The notes under the pieces were generated by a model, which was not told where the DNA came from, searched no databases, and was given only the letters and a program-made list of their open reading frames with translations. Both the position numbers and the translations under genes were made by a program. From Lumbricus rubellus (taxonomy: Eukaryota; Annelida; Clitellata; Crassiclitellata; Lumbricidae), in NCBI GenBank assembly GCA_945859605.1, contig OX243825.1, positions 32,868,698-32,932,697 of the forward strand: a stretch of 64,000 nt of DNA. The letters are read 5' to 3'. Numbering within the stretch: position 1 is the first letter of the stretch; the number at the start of each line of letters is the position of its first letter. This document shows, piece after piece, positions 10,908 to 22,216 of the stretch.

Positions 10908-10919
10908 GTGTAATATTTC

Positions 10920-11435
10920 TTACACACAAATTTTGCTTTTGTATTTTGTTTGTACTTAGAAATTTTTATCCTAAAATTCTTGTTGTGCTTAGAAATTTTT
11001 TCGCTCAGGGCATTCAGACTTAGCAAATTTTGCTCTTGTGGTGTAGCGGACTTAGAAAATGCTGCCCTTGCATTTTGTTTGTACTTAGAAAAATTAATCC
11101 TAACATGTTTTTGAGCTTAGAAAATTCTGCTCTTGAATTTTGTTTAAACTTTGACAAATTTTATCGTGAATTTTTTTAATTAAAAAATTCAGCATTTTGT
11201 TGGACTTGGAATATTTTATCCTAAAATGTTTTTTGTACTTAGAAAATTCTGCTCTTGAATTTCGTATGGGCTTAGACAAATTTTACACCACACTCTTACA
11301 ATCGGACTTAGTCAATTCTTGAGGCCGCAGCTTTTGTTTTTAGGCAAATTTTCACAACACTCTTACATTCGAACTTGGGCATTTTTCCATTTATACAATG
11401 CGTGTTACACTCGCAAATTTTTACGGCTTGTTCCT
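10920..11435. repeat. Degenerate tandem repeat in the intron before the polymerase exon
   Basis: Units of roughly 60 bases recur around 'gtacttagaaaattctgctct' minus one base and 'ttttgttt'. There are six or seven degraded units and no coding potential. Confidence 0.55.
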
Positions 11436-11439
11436 TTAG

Positions 11440-12262
11440 GCCCGTGAAATGGTACATGGCGGTCGACGTGGACTTCAAGCGATCCACACCAGACGGAGAA
11501 GCACAGACGGTCGGCTACTTCAAGTTCGTGCCGTCAACGCTCACGCATCCATCACAGATCGCGGATCAAATGCAGGAGGCCGTGCAAAGAATCGACGAGT
11601 TGGTAGATACCTTTACAAGCCAAAGCTTTGACTGGACGGTAAATGGAGTGGTTGATTTTAAGGTATGTAATGCGGTCTTCGAACCGGTAGGAGCCACCAG
11701 CTACATACCTACTCCGCAATACATTGCAAACAAATGTGCAAAAGTGAACATTCAAAACGATGATGAGTTCTGGTTTCTGTACAGCGTGCTTGCAGTTTCA
11801 CACCATCAAGCCAAAGATGCGCAACGCGTCAACAAATATATGCAATATCTTGAGGAGCTTGACACTACTGGGCTGCAGTTCCCTATGAAAATTGAACAAA
11901 TCTCACTTTTTGAGGCATTGAATCCTGACTATTCTATCAATGTCACGTGCTTCAGCCCGGACGACAAGCATTTTACCCCTCTCTATGCCAGTGCTCACAT
12001 GGGTAGAAAACACATTGCAAACCCTTCGCTTCTTGATAATGGTGACAAACGCCATTATATAACGGTGCGCAACCTTTCTGCACTCTTTAACACTAGAAAT
12101 TCATACGATCACAGAAGTTTCCCTTGTCCGTACTGCCTATGCTGCTTCACCACCGCGGCTGTCAAACACACGCATATGGAAGAATGCGGCAAACACGTAC
12201 TTCAATCCGTGCGTTACCCACACCTGAAAACTCTGCGCTACAATTTTAAAACACCCAACATC
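11440..12262 (+). pseudogene. N-terminal region of family B DNA polymerase
   Basis: It starts after a cctttag acceptor and is open for about 270 codons. Recognisable parts are a conserved block with NDDEFWFLYSVLAVSH, a segment with LDNGDKRHYITVRNLSALF, and a C2H2-like zinc finger (FPCPYCLCCF...HTHMEECGKH). These occur upstream of the exonuclease domain in the protein-primed type B polymerases found in invertebrate genomes. Near 12262 the frame shifts by one base, so the gene is not intact. Confidence 0.75.
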
Positions 12263-13341
12263 AAATGCCACTGCCGTACATCCTGTACGCACATTTTGAA
12301 AGCTACTTGTCACCAAATGACTCTGCTTCCAACGACAACGCAACAAAAATTCTGGACACACACACGCCTAGCGGTTCATGCTGCTTTACAGTTTCTTCTT
12401 TTCCACACTTTAACGATGCCAAACCTTACTTCTACTCGGGACCTGACGTCATGCAACACTTCTTTTCGCATGTGAAATCAGAACAAACTCGAATCAATAA
12501 AATTCTCGCTACAAACATGCCTATGAAACCGCTTACCCAGCAGAGCAGCAGAGGCTAGAGTTTGAATCTTGTACTGCATGTCCGTCTTGCTCTACTCCTT
12601 TGACATCTCAAAACAAAGTTCGACACCTCTGTCACATGACTTGTAACTTTGTTTCTACACTCTGTTCTCCCTGCAGTCTAACGATGAAATTTCGCAAGCC
12701 TACAAAATCTAAGAAAGGCAAAACAGCAAATTACCTTCTTCCTGTCGTTTTCCACAACCTTAAGGGTTACGAATCCAACCTCAAACTGAAACATATGACA
12801 AAGGAGTTTGCATGCCAGGAAATTAACGTAATAGTAACCAATATGGAGAAATACCTGTCTTTTGAAGTGAACAGCATACGCTTTTTAGATTCCTCCAATT
12901 TCTAAACTGCGGTTTGGACGTGTTGGTGAAGAATTTGGCAAAAGAGGATGATTCCAAATTCAATCATTTGCGTCGGCTTTTCCCGAACGAATACAAATTG
13001 CTTTTGCATAAGGGGGTATTTCCATACGAATATATGACATCGGCCGGCAGAATGACCGAAAGGACTCTGCCTCCCAAAGGCTGCTTCTACAGCAAACTGA
13101 CGGACGAAGATTTTTCCCAAGACGACAACGACTATGCACAAAACATTTGGCAGACTTTTAACATGCAGACGCTCCAAGACTACCATGACTTGTATCTGTA
13201 GACAGACGTAGTATTACTTGCCGACGTGTTTGAATCTTTTCGTGCCATGTCCCTAGACTTTTACAAATTGGACCCGCCTCACTATTACAGCAGCCCCGGA
13301 CTTAGCTTCGACGCGTGTTTACGAATGACTAATGTGGAATT
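12263..13341 (+). pseudogene. Polymerase 3'-5' exonuclease region, broken
   Basis: Three frames are used in turn (12263-12520, about 12520-12905, 12906-13341) and an in-frame TAG lies at 13199-13201. The Exo I-like motif reads YAHFES, where family members usually have Asp at the third position. The Exo II-like motif reads HNLKGYESNL. The Exo III-like stretch is YHDLYL, the stop, then TDVVLLADVFESF. Altered Exo residues, frameshifts and the stop all indicate a decayed copy. The segment ends where a retroposon interrupts it. Confidence 0.75.
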
Positions 13342-13835
13342 TGGTCCTGGACATGACTTTAAACTGCATCCATCCTCCGCCACAGGGAACCAACAACGTC
13401 TCTGTGCCGGTCCTAAGCCCGGACAAAGGAGGACGGTTTGCCAGATGGGTGGAGTTACACTGGCAGTAAAAGACCAAGACCAAAAAAATCCGCAAAAACC
13501 ACGACACAAGGGACATAGTGACCAGATGCTTCAAGGTGTCATGATGTGGAGCTGACATGCACAGGCCGGTCAGGACAGACCGGTGGAGATAGTCGAAGGA
13601 GAGAGCATACGTGGGCCACACACGGGCATTGACCCAGGTTGACCTTCGTACATCTCTCCCAATATTCTATTCAATCGGATAAGGTGGTCTAGCGGCTCCA
13701 AGATGTTAATGGTGTGGATCGGACCTGCTGACAGGACCGGTTGAAGCTGGGTAGCATGATGCGAGACAGACTCAAACAGAGAGTGGCGTCGGACACCTAC
13801 GGGTTGTTAACCCACGGATAACGATGATGATGATG
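13342..13835 (+). mobile_element. 494-bp retroposon inserted in the polymerase
   Basis: The insertion is flanked by an 11-bp direct repeat, aatgtggaatt, at 13331-13341 and 13836-13846. It ends in a (GAT)n tail (acgatgatgatgatg). It contains 'gtcctaagcccggacaaagg', of the kind seen in short non-LTR elements, and 'ggtggtctagcgg', which could be an A-box-like word. A SINE or a heavily deleted LINE fits best. Confidence 0.75.
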
Positions 13836-15277
13836 AATGTGGAATTGGAACTGATCACAGACCCAGACATTTACCTTTGTGTAGAGCGAGGGATGAGAGG
13901 TGGCGTATCAATGATTTCAAATCGATACGCAAAGTCCAATAATCCGTATCTCACTCAAGGATACGACCCAAACGTTCCAAATAGCTACATTATGTATTTG
14001 GATTGTGACAACTTGTACGGGTATGCCATGTCCGAACCTCTCCCGACCGGAAAATTCAGATTTTTAGAGACGGACGAAATTGAGAATTTCGACTTGGCCG
14101 CTAAACAGACAGACGACGACTTGGGATTTCTGTTGGACGTTGACTTGGAGTATCCTCCGCATCTCCACGACGCACACAACGACTATCTCCTTGCTCCCGA
14201 GACACTGCACATACGACCGGAGATGATATCACCTTACGCAAAGTCAGTTTCGCAGAAAATTTCTGGCAAATTGGTACCGAAGTCGAAAAGTTGGTTCCCA
14301 ACCTCATGCCAAAGACCCGGTACGTCGTACATTACCGAAATTTACAATTCTATCTAAAAATGGGCTGGAAATTGACCAAAATTCACAAAATTCTCGAGTT
14401 TCGGCAAATACGATGGTTGAAAACATACATCAACTTCAACACGTCCAAACGGCAGGTGGCCAAATCTTCCTTCGAAACAGACCTCTTTAAGTTGATGATT
14501 AACTCTATCTACGGCAAGACAATGCAAAATAACCGGAAGCACGTCAGCATGAAACTGGTAATGAGTGGAAAGCGCGCGAAATTATTTGTGGCCAGACCAT
14601 ATTTCGAATCATATACCATAATAAACGAAGATTTGACGGTGATAAAATTAACAAATTCTAACGTCATTTTGAATAAGCCACTCTATGCAGGCATGTGCAT
14701 TTTGGACATCTCAAAATTAAAAATGTATGAATTCCACTACGAACATATAATTCCCCTTTACGGATCGGCTTCCAAGCTCCTTTTTACTGACACGGACAGC
14801 GTTTGCTACCATATTTTCACTGCCGACGTATACAAAGATATGCAGCAAAATTTGCACGAATACGACACTTCCGATTACCCCTGTGGGCACTTCCTTCACA
14901 GTCGCACCAATGCCAAGGTAATTGGCAAATTTAAGGATGAGTGCAATGGCGAAGCAGCCTTGAAATTTTGTGGATTGCGGGCTAAAATGTATAGTTTGTT
15001 GCTGCCAAATAACAGGGAGAAGAAAACGGCTAAGGGAATTCAACGTGAGTTTGTAAAGAAGAATATTCGACATGCAGAATACCGTATATGCATATTAAAT
15101 GAGAAACCAACAAGTTCCAAATTCTGTGCTATACGAAGTACAAAGCACGAACTGCACACTGTAGAGCTAAGGAAGGCCGCGCTTTCGCCCTATGATGATA
15201 AGCGATACTTGCTAAATTCCTCCGAATCTTTGTCGTATGGACATGTAAATGTCCCGCCTGTTGTAAATACTTTGTAA
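13836..15277 (+). pseudogene. Polymerase palm and fingers region, family B, broken by a frameshift
   Basis: Motif A reads YLDCDNLYGYAMS. Motif B reads LFKLMINSIYGKTM. Motif C reads LLFTDTDSVCYH, so the catalytic DTDS is kept. Around motif A the text GMRGGVSMISNRYAKSNN is very typical of this polymerase group. One frameshift falls near 14285, between motifs A and B. The last part (14291-15277) is open to its stop and ends PPVVNTL. With the Exo changes and upstream breaks, no active enzyme is expected from this copy. Confidence 0.85.
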
Positions 15278-15458
15278 CGAACATTATGACTTCTCGAAAT
15301 TACATCGAACATTGTAATATAAAAGTTATTGCATAATCATATGAAATGTTGTGCAATTGTTGAAGAAAAATTGTGGTGTGTAAGAAGTATTGTGTTTGAA
15401 AAAAAATTGTTAACCTACTGCGTTTGTTCTTTCATACTTAGAAATTTTCATGTTAAGT

Positions 15459-15657
15459 TTCTCGCTCACTGATTGGTCGCAGTTTTCTGGCCTAGTAAGA
15501 TTCTCGCTCGATTGGCCGCAGCTTCCTGGGATAGTAAGATTCTCGCTCGCTGATTGGTCGCCGCTTCCTGGGATAGTAAGATTCTCGCTCGCTGATTGGT
15601 TGCAGCCCTCTGGGCTAGTAAGATTCTCGCTCGATGATTGGTCGCCACTTCCTGAGT
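15459..15657 (+). repeat. 42-bp tandem array carrying CCAAT/Y-box-like motifs
   Basis: There are five units of about 42 bp (the second is shorter) with the core tctcgctcgctgattggt. Inverted CCAAT sites (GATTGG) lie at about 15470, 15510, 15551, 15593 and 15635. Units 1, 3 and 4 have ctgattgg, the reverse of ccaatcag, the classic NF-Y box. Because 42 is a multiple of three, open frames appear by chance on both strands. The array lies 34 bp inside the right TIR. Confidence 0.8.
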
Positions 15658-15660
15658 TAT

Positions 15661-15765
15661 TGCCGCAGCTCGTGTGCATAATAGATAATTAGTACTGGCT
15701 AATTAGGTTTCCTGGAATAGCACTACAAGCCGAGTATGCCGCAGCGCGCAGGGAGGTGTGCCCCC
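15661..15765. repeat. Right terminal inverted repeat of the PolB element
   Basis: 15691-15765 is the exact reverse complement of 6462-6536. 15661-15690 matches the inner part of the left end imperfectly. Confidence 0.9.
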
Positions 15766-18644
15766 CGGGCCTGAAACAAAAGCCCGTTCCTAGCGCCGCA
15801 GCACCTGGCGCAGGCTATCGATGATGCGCGGCTCGCCCCTAGAACAAAAGACCGCTTCTAAAACAAAAGAAATAGGGAGGTTGCGCTCATATCGGTATAA
15901 TCCCTCTACTGCTGCGTGTCAGCCGTAGAGAAGTAGATATTTATAGGTCTAAAGCTGTAAACTTAATCTTCTCAAGCGTCTAGATAAGGCGTTGGGCAGA
16001 CGATAACGCAACTACACGTACGCTGGGCAATAATTTATTACGCCTACAAATATTCTCAGACAAAGCAGTGATGGCCTGTTTGTTCAAACTTTAGTTCACA
16101 ATGTAAATGAGCGTACGATAATGTGACTAATATTGGTTCACTTATTTTTGTAGATAAAGCATCGTTAAGACTTAGAAGTAGTCTAATTATTTACGTCGGC
16201 ATCCAAAGTAGGCCTATATCAGGCACTTCATTTCCCGTCACAGGATCAACCTTTTGGCCTTAATTTTGGGAAACCTCTTATTGCTTGGTTGCTTTTTCCT
16301 ATTGTCAAACTTTGTTACTCTTTTATATTTCCTAGAGACCTTACTGCCAAATCCTTCTTTCATTTTGAAGTGAATAGGGCCTATCATCTTTATTTTTTGT
16401 AGTAGGCCTACCGGTAGCTCGAAATTACAGCAAAGTAACACATTTGAGACGCTCATGATCTACTAATGTCTTTATAAATTAGCACATCTAAAGAGAAAAC
16501 AAATTATCAGCTAAGCACAGGGGTTGCTCCAATTGCATAAGATGGACCCTAGTCGGCTAACATGGACCACGCTTGGTTCACCTTAAAAACTTCAAAATAA
16601 TTGTCAACAGTTACTTCAAACTCAATGACATGCTACAGTTTAAGCAGTTGTGGTATTGGATTTTCTGGCACGGTATCCTGTAAAGAATTGAAAGCGTAGC
16701 CTAGTTTATAAACAAAATAATTCCACACTTTCTAGCAGGTTCCTTCTTGATTTTTTCATTCATTGTCACCCCAAGCTATTATTAGATGAAGCCATGTCAA
16801 TTAAGAAGAAAACTTTAAATTAACTTTTTAACCGATAACATTATTAACTTTTGTCTATTTTCTCGGACGTTTTTCTGTGTAGGCATAGCGGACGTCCAAT
16901 TATTTCGTTCAAGCCATCTCGTGACCTGCCTGCTAAGATAACGATCACAACATCACGTGACAATCCAGTTTCAATCCTTGTGGACAATCACAGATGTAAC
17001 AGATCTAAGGCTCTGGTCCATCTTTGCAACCTTCCTCTACAATTAAGCTTCTAAAACCTGATTTAAGCATTGGTTCTTTTGGACAAAATATTGGCAAACA
17101 TCTTAGTTTTTTTTACCTGACCTGTAATATTCCAGATTAATGCGTAGGCTATTGAGAACTGTGCTTCCACCTGGCGAAAGGCATGAAAACTCGCCATCAG
17201 AGCTGTTGTAGGCTAGGTATTTGACAATTATTATAGGCTTACTGTCTTTGTGGAAATTCTATCTCCGTGCTTGGAGACGGGAGTCATTCGGTTTAAATAA
17301 CCTACGAGTGACATCCTTTGTTTATCATTTGGGGGACATGATTGTCTACGCTAATAAGTCTAATGTCCTCGACGAACTCGTAAAAGTTAAGGTCGTGCCA
17401 ATCGCATCGACGTTTCAAAGTTATGGCATTAAATTTTATATTTACTAACTCTTCGGGGATTTCTATCTTATTCTTCTCATTTCATCAAGTAGGCTATTGT
17501 GTTTTGCACAAAGGCCAGTAGCTCTGAGGAGCTGAAATACATTCTTTTTTAAATAAAACATTAAAGGAACCAATTAAAAATAAAATACTGTGATCTGCAG
17601 AGTAAAGTGTATTTTTAAAACTATTTTTCATTCTGGTTATCATAATACTTATTTTAGTCAATTTCGATTTGATCATAGGCTAGGCCTACTGAGGTTTCGT
17701 AGGGCCTACAACCTAGCCTTTTCATCGGCTCCAATAATAATTACCGGTGTCTACTGCGACGGATGAGATACAACACAATGTAATCGCCCACAGTAGGCCT
17801 ACTGGATAAAGGAAACATTTAGAAATAGCCTACTACAGTTGTTGATTTGGTATCTGCTTAATTAGGTCGAGTGCTGCAAAGACCAAACAGACGACAAACT
17901 GCGAGTTCACCTTAGACGTCATTAAACCTGATAACATTATCTTGGTCATATTCAATGGTCATTTTGTCATAATCATCACCAAGGTCGAAGTAATGACTCG
18001 CATTATCCGACGATCGAGATAACACAAGACAAACTATAAGCTTAGATTAACCATAAAATTGTCACAGCGTTATGCTTGGCTATCAGGTCCCGTGTTAAGT
18101 GTCATAAATGTTAAATAAGTATAATACTACTATGCTTAATAAGAGTTCACATCCTGTGACCAAAGATGAAGAGATTAATAAGAAGAAAACTTTAAATTAA
18201 CTGAACCGATAATATTATTCTTCATTGTCGTGGCCATAATTATGGCTGTCTCTTAACTAGTCTAAATGAATTATTGTGTTTAGCAAATAAAATCAATACG
18301 GTAGGCCTAATAAGAGTTTCAACGCTATTCCAAACTCAGCTCCGAGGTGAAATAGGCCTACATGTATATGCTATGCGGCTTGCTAATGCATCATAATTAT
18401 TGCTTCTAAACCTTGTCTAATCGAGTCCTCACATAGGCCTACTTGCAATATACCGCAAGAGTATTTATTTAGCTTAGTTTGTCCTAGGAACTGAGGTGCA
18501 AAAATGCAGTGACCGTAATGGTGTTTCGGGCATCGCATGTCGTACAGAGGCTAGTAGTCTGCAAGTAGATTTAAAATAAGCTACACTGCAGCGTTCTTCG
18601 GAGTCAGCCGTTAAGTGAAGACTTCATCCGCATGATCCAACGTT

Positions 18645-18767
18645 TTACCATGTCCTGTTAAATGGATCTGGAGCTTTGTCTTCAAAGCGCGTTGTATACG
18701 ACTGGTGCAGCTGTGGTTCTGTGCATAAGATCGGTTTGTAGAATGTTCCATATCCTTCAAAGTGGAT
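18645..18767 (-). CDS. Weak candidate 3' exon of gene D
   Basis: On the minus strand a strong pyrimidine tract and a gcatcag acceptor precede a 40-codon frame to a stop. It encodes FEGYGTFYKPI and HQSYTTRFED, giving three tyrosines. It would join in phase 0, unlike the phase 1 borders elsewhere in the cluster. No TM exon was found between it and the Ig exon, so it may be unrelated. Confidence 0.2.
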   Translation of the reverse strand: MHFEGYGTFYKPILCTEPQLHQSYTTRFEDKAPDPFNRTW

Positions 18768-19857
18768 CTGATGCATTGCAGTGAAAAAGAAAAAAAATGT
18801 TAATAATAACGCCAAAGTAGAAATGGCTACGATGGTCACAAAAGTTTTAAAGACAAACAAGAGTCAAGATACCACATCTGTTCATTTTGCTTTAATTAAA
18901 CGACCAATTTCTTCAGCAGTCATCATTGCTGTCTGAAGCATCGCCGTAATGACGCTTTGACGGCTTTCACTTTGAAATAGAGGCATGTCTGTATATATTT
19001 TGTCAATTTATACTTAAAATACTACGGTGTCTAGCCGAACAGCTAAGTCCAGAAGGTGTTTATTCTATAGAAAGATATCATATTCATAATGATAATTATT
19101 GGGGAATAAAGAAACTGATGTAATTTTGAGTCGACGCTGTTATTGCATAGCAGTCAATCTCTTGCAGATAATAATATATTTGGACAATGAAGCAAGTAGA
19201 TTTCGTTGTATGTGACGCATATGACGCTGGAAAGCATCAAGTTTATGCAGTTAGATTAACAAATGGGTGTTCCTTTGTTGTGTGCAAAATCGTCCAAGCC
19301 AACTAAGTTCCATTTAGGGGCACCTAGTTGAGTTCTAATTGATGTTTTGAGGTTTGAACAGCATTTGCTTTAGGCTACACCAACAGATCTTTTAAAGCAA
19401 GAGATAGGTTTGGAACAGCTATTAATGTAACTTCTTAATATTGCATTCATTTTCAATTACCTGTTTGCTTAATTTCACTCATTTGCAATGGTTGATGCTG
19501 ATTTCATCATTATGCTACCGTTGTTGATGGCTGTGAAGCAAAATAATTCAACAACATTCACCAAGTTGGTCAATTTTCACACATACATTTGGATACGTAC
19601 ACAGTTGATGCCAGACACAGACTGGAGTCGTTTTTACCGAATGAAGTAGAATTTGATCAGGAGTCTTCACTCTTCAATGGAGCTTTCTAGTTCATAATAC
19701 ACATCATGTTAACATAAATATATGATTAAGCAATTAAATGCAGATAAAACTCTTGTGGAGTAGACTACCTGTCACCGCAGACGCCCCAAAAGAACTTGAT
19801 CCTCCGCTGGTTCCAGAAATCAGAAAGTTTATGTCTCTGGAAATTTAAATTTAAATT

Positions 19858-19912
19858 CACATGTTCTGACATTGACAAGCCATTTATTTGCTTCTCAATG
19901 TCAGAACATGTG
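19858..19912. repeat. Perfect 18-bp hairpin with a 19-nt loop
   Basis: cacatgttctgacattga (19858-19875) is the exact reverse complement of tcaatgtcagaacatgtg (19895-19912). With one mismatch the stem extends to about 22 bp. Confidence 0.9.
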
Positions 19913-20682
19913 AGTTTTAATTTAGCAGATACTAAACAATAAATATTGCCATTTATACCAATTTCAGCCGCAATATTCATGTAAAATAAAAATAAAAACT
20001 GTAACACGAGCATAAGGCCCACATGACATTGTAGGTCTACTGTAACACTGCAGATATTCGAAACATTTGTTCAGACAAAGGATAGCAATATTCGACAAAA
20101 TGTTGATTTATTATGCAAACAGATAACGTCAATTAATTACCACCGAGCATTTTGAAGCTGGTTTCGTGAATGACAGATGTGTATAATTAATTATTTATCA
20201 CATAAGTAGAATTATAGTAGATAATTGTTTGCCGCCGTTATCACGCTGCAACTAAATCTCTATTGCTTGATTAATGGCGTCATACCGGTAAGTAATCCGT
20301 ATGTTCATTGTTCAAACAGAACAGATTGCTTTACTCTTTGTCCCATGACCTTGTTGCTCTTTGGTAGAGCACCAGTTTTTGAACTATTTGAGTGTTTCAT
20401 CAGGTAGATCTAGGCTACGTCTTCGTGATTTGTCTTGAGAATTCCAAGATAAGCCAACTCGTGGAATCCGCAATAATTCATGCAGTCGTACCACGGTTTT
20501 GACGAAACGATGCATGTACACATGAATATTGATGCAAAAAACATTGAGTGTCCATAACTTTTGTTTCTTTATCACGAACCAACGCTGTAGTTGTTAGGTA
20601 AGCTTATCTCGTCGTTGCTGCCGTGCTCTCAGAAACATCTTGCATACCACAATATTTAGGGCCTACATCTGGTTTGCGAAGA

Positions 20683-20717
<35 letters not shown>

Positions 20718-21064
20718 TATTACGTATCCGATGGTGAAGATCCATTTCCCTGCAAGCGTTGTCCGTTGCAAATTTAACATTTCACATGCGATATCAGCAA
20801 TATCTATGAGCAGAAAATATGAAAGAAACATCGTTCAAAAGATTAAATTGAAAAGAGCAAACAATTTTTAAAAAACTCAGAGCTAATATAATATTTCAGT
20901 GAACATCAATCCATGGTGGGTCAAAGAAAAAGTTCATGCTGTAAGGCGAATTCAACCACGTGCACGTCGTGATTGCGTTCCGTTACAGACGTTGAATTGC
21001 TGCATGATAAAGAAGAACATTTCACACACAAATAATTATAATTAGCTTAGGTAGCCTAAAATGT

Positions 21065-21679
21065 TACATACTGGCAGTCTGGAACCAAAGAATTTGAAAA
21101 TCTTCTTTGGCAAGAATGCAAGAATGTTTTGTAAATAAATTTTTAGTATTGCCGTGTTAGCTATAAAATGTGAAAAAGGCGATAAGCTTCATAAAGAAAT
21201 AGGCCTAAGCTAATGTTCAAAATAATAGTGCAATACGAGTGACATTAAAGTAGCAGCATAAGTTCCACAAAGACATTTATTCAAATAAGTTTGAAATTAA
21301 TTTACCTTTTGGCTCTCAGCTCTCGAAATGTCCTTCTGTCGAAATTGCTATTACAAACCGCACAAGACCATTAAGTCTATAATTAATTTATTTCGATAGA
21401 TAAACCTGTTTAAAAATGTTGAAAACCTCAGGTGCTGTTTTGTTGACATTAGATGACCCTAAATTGGAAATAAGAAGTCACTTTAAAATATGCTAAAATA
21501 GTCAAATCATCCAATTATGATTTGAGTTGTAACAACAAACACATAAGCTTACATTTTCAAGTGTAGATATCATGATACTGATACAGTTAGGCCTAAGTAA
21601 AGATACCGCCTATTTGATCATGTTACATGTACATACTGGCAGTCTGGAACCAAAGAATTTGAAAATCTTCTTTGGCAAG
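21065..21679 (+). repeat. 50-bp direct repeat pair
   Basis: Positions 21065-21114 and 21630-21679 share tacatactggcagtctggaa through tcttctttggcaag without visible mismatch. Both lie just downstream (in gene orientation) of the gene D Ig exon. Confidence 0.85.
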
Positions 21680-21958
21680 TCACTCTACTGCAACAATATC
21701 AAAAGAAGTTTAAATTAAGTTAGATCCAAATGAAAAATCAAAATATTTTATTCTGTATTAAAAGAAAACGCTAATTAATTAATTGACGAAACGGATGATT
21801 TGAATTTGTAATGAATAATTCACAAGAAAGAAGTGAAAGTAAAAATTAGAAATGACATCTAAAACCTTGTTTCTATATCTGCAATAGAAAATACATCAGT
21901 AATTCCAAATATTATGGCATAAGTAGTGTAAGAAAATGTAAAAAGACACCAATGTTAC

Positions 21959-22216
21959 CACAGTCCGAAACATTGACTGAAACTGTTGCGTTGAATGAAC
22001 TTCCACCGTATCCGTTGGATGCTGTGCAGTAATAGGTTCCATCGTAGATCGCTTCAATGGTCTCGTTGCTTGCAATTAATTCGTTCTCAAACGACCATTT
22101 GTAGGTGGGTGCAGGGAAGCCAGAAGCCTCGCAGGTTATTGTTGCTGGTTGGTCTCCAACGCAGTTGCAAGTGTCATCTAAGCAGCTGATCGTCATATTA
22201 TTTATTGCAACTGGAT
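21959..22216 (-). CDS. Gene D Ig-domain exon
   Basis: On the minus strand a tctcccgtag acceptor and a GTAACA donor bound 258 nt. The B-strand Cys is in ATITCE, the C-strand Trp in YKWSF and the F-strand Cys in TYYCTA. N-glycosylation sequons are present (NMT, NET, NAT, NVS). Confidence 0.75.

Larger units (their letters stand above)
6462..15765 (+). mobile_element. 9.3-kb TIR-flanked DNA polymerase B transposon
   Basis: The boundaries are 75-bp perfectly matching inverted repeats (6462-6536 and 15691-15765). Beyond an indel, matching continues imperfectly inward for about 30 bp (left to about 6574, right from about 15661). The only gene recognised is a spliced coiled-coil/Cys-rich/family B DNA polymerase gene on the plus strand. 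No integrase, packaging ATPase, protease or capsid was found, so it is either a reduced Polinton/Maverick relative or a separate PolB-only lineage. It abuts the end of the foldback element, and no clear target duplication is seen. Confidence 0.8.
15766..21958. other. Gene-poor spacer of 6.2 kb
   Basis: No exon with convincing borders and similarity is seen. Notable items are: a short block near 17080-17200 also found at 23980-24130 (both with 'ccacctggcgaaaggcatga'); a shared 'attaagaagaaaactttaaa' at 16800 and 18178; a perfect hairpin at 19858-19912; an (ATC)n tract near 20688-20718; and a 50-bp direct repeat at 21065-21114 and 21630-21679. A weak candidate terminal exon of gene D lies at 18645-18767. 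Confidence 0.6.

Noticed and set aside
15410..15692. Repetitive protein frames on both strands of the 42-bp array
   Set aside because: Unit length is a multiple of three, which makes open frames by chance. No start context or downstream gene is seen.
6462..15765. Complete Polinton/Maverick or an integrated virus with structural genes
   Set aside because: No integrase, ATPase, protease or capsid-like frame was recognised between the TIRs; only the polymerase gene is supported.
18645..18860. TM exon for gene D
   Set aside because: The hydrophobic run is the polypyrimidine tract of a candidate acceptor, and a stop lies just upstream in frame. Only the part after the acceptor was kept, as a weak exon.
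19765..20022. Signal-peptide-like frame on the minus strand
   Set aside because: It runs through a perfect hairpin, has no splice sites in the right phase and no Ig or TM similarity.
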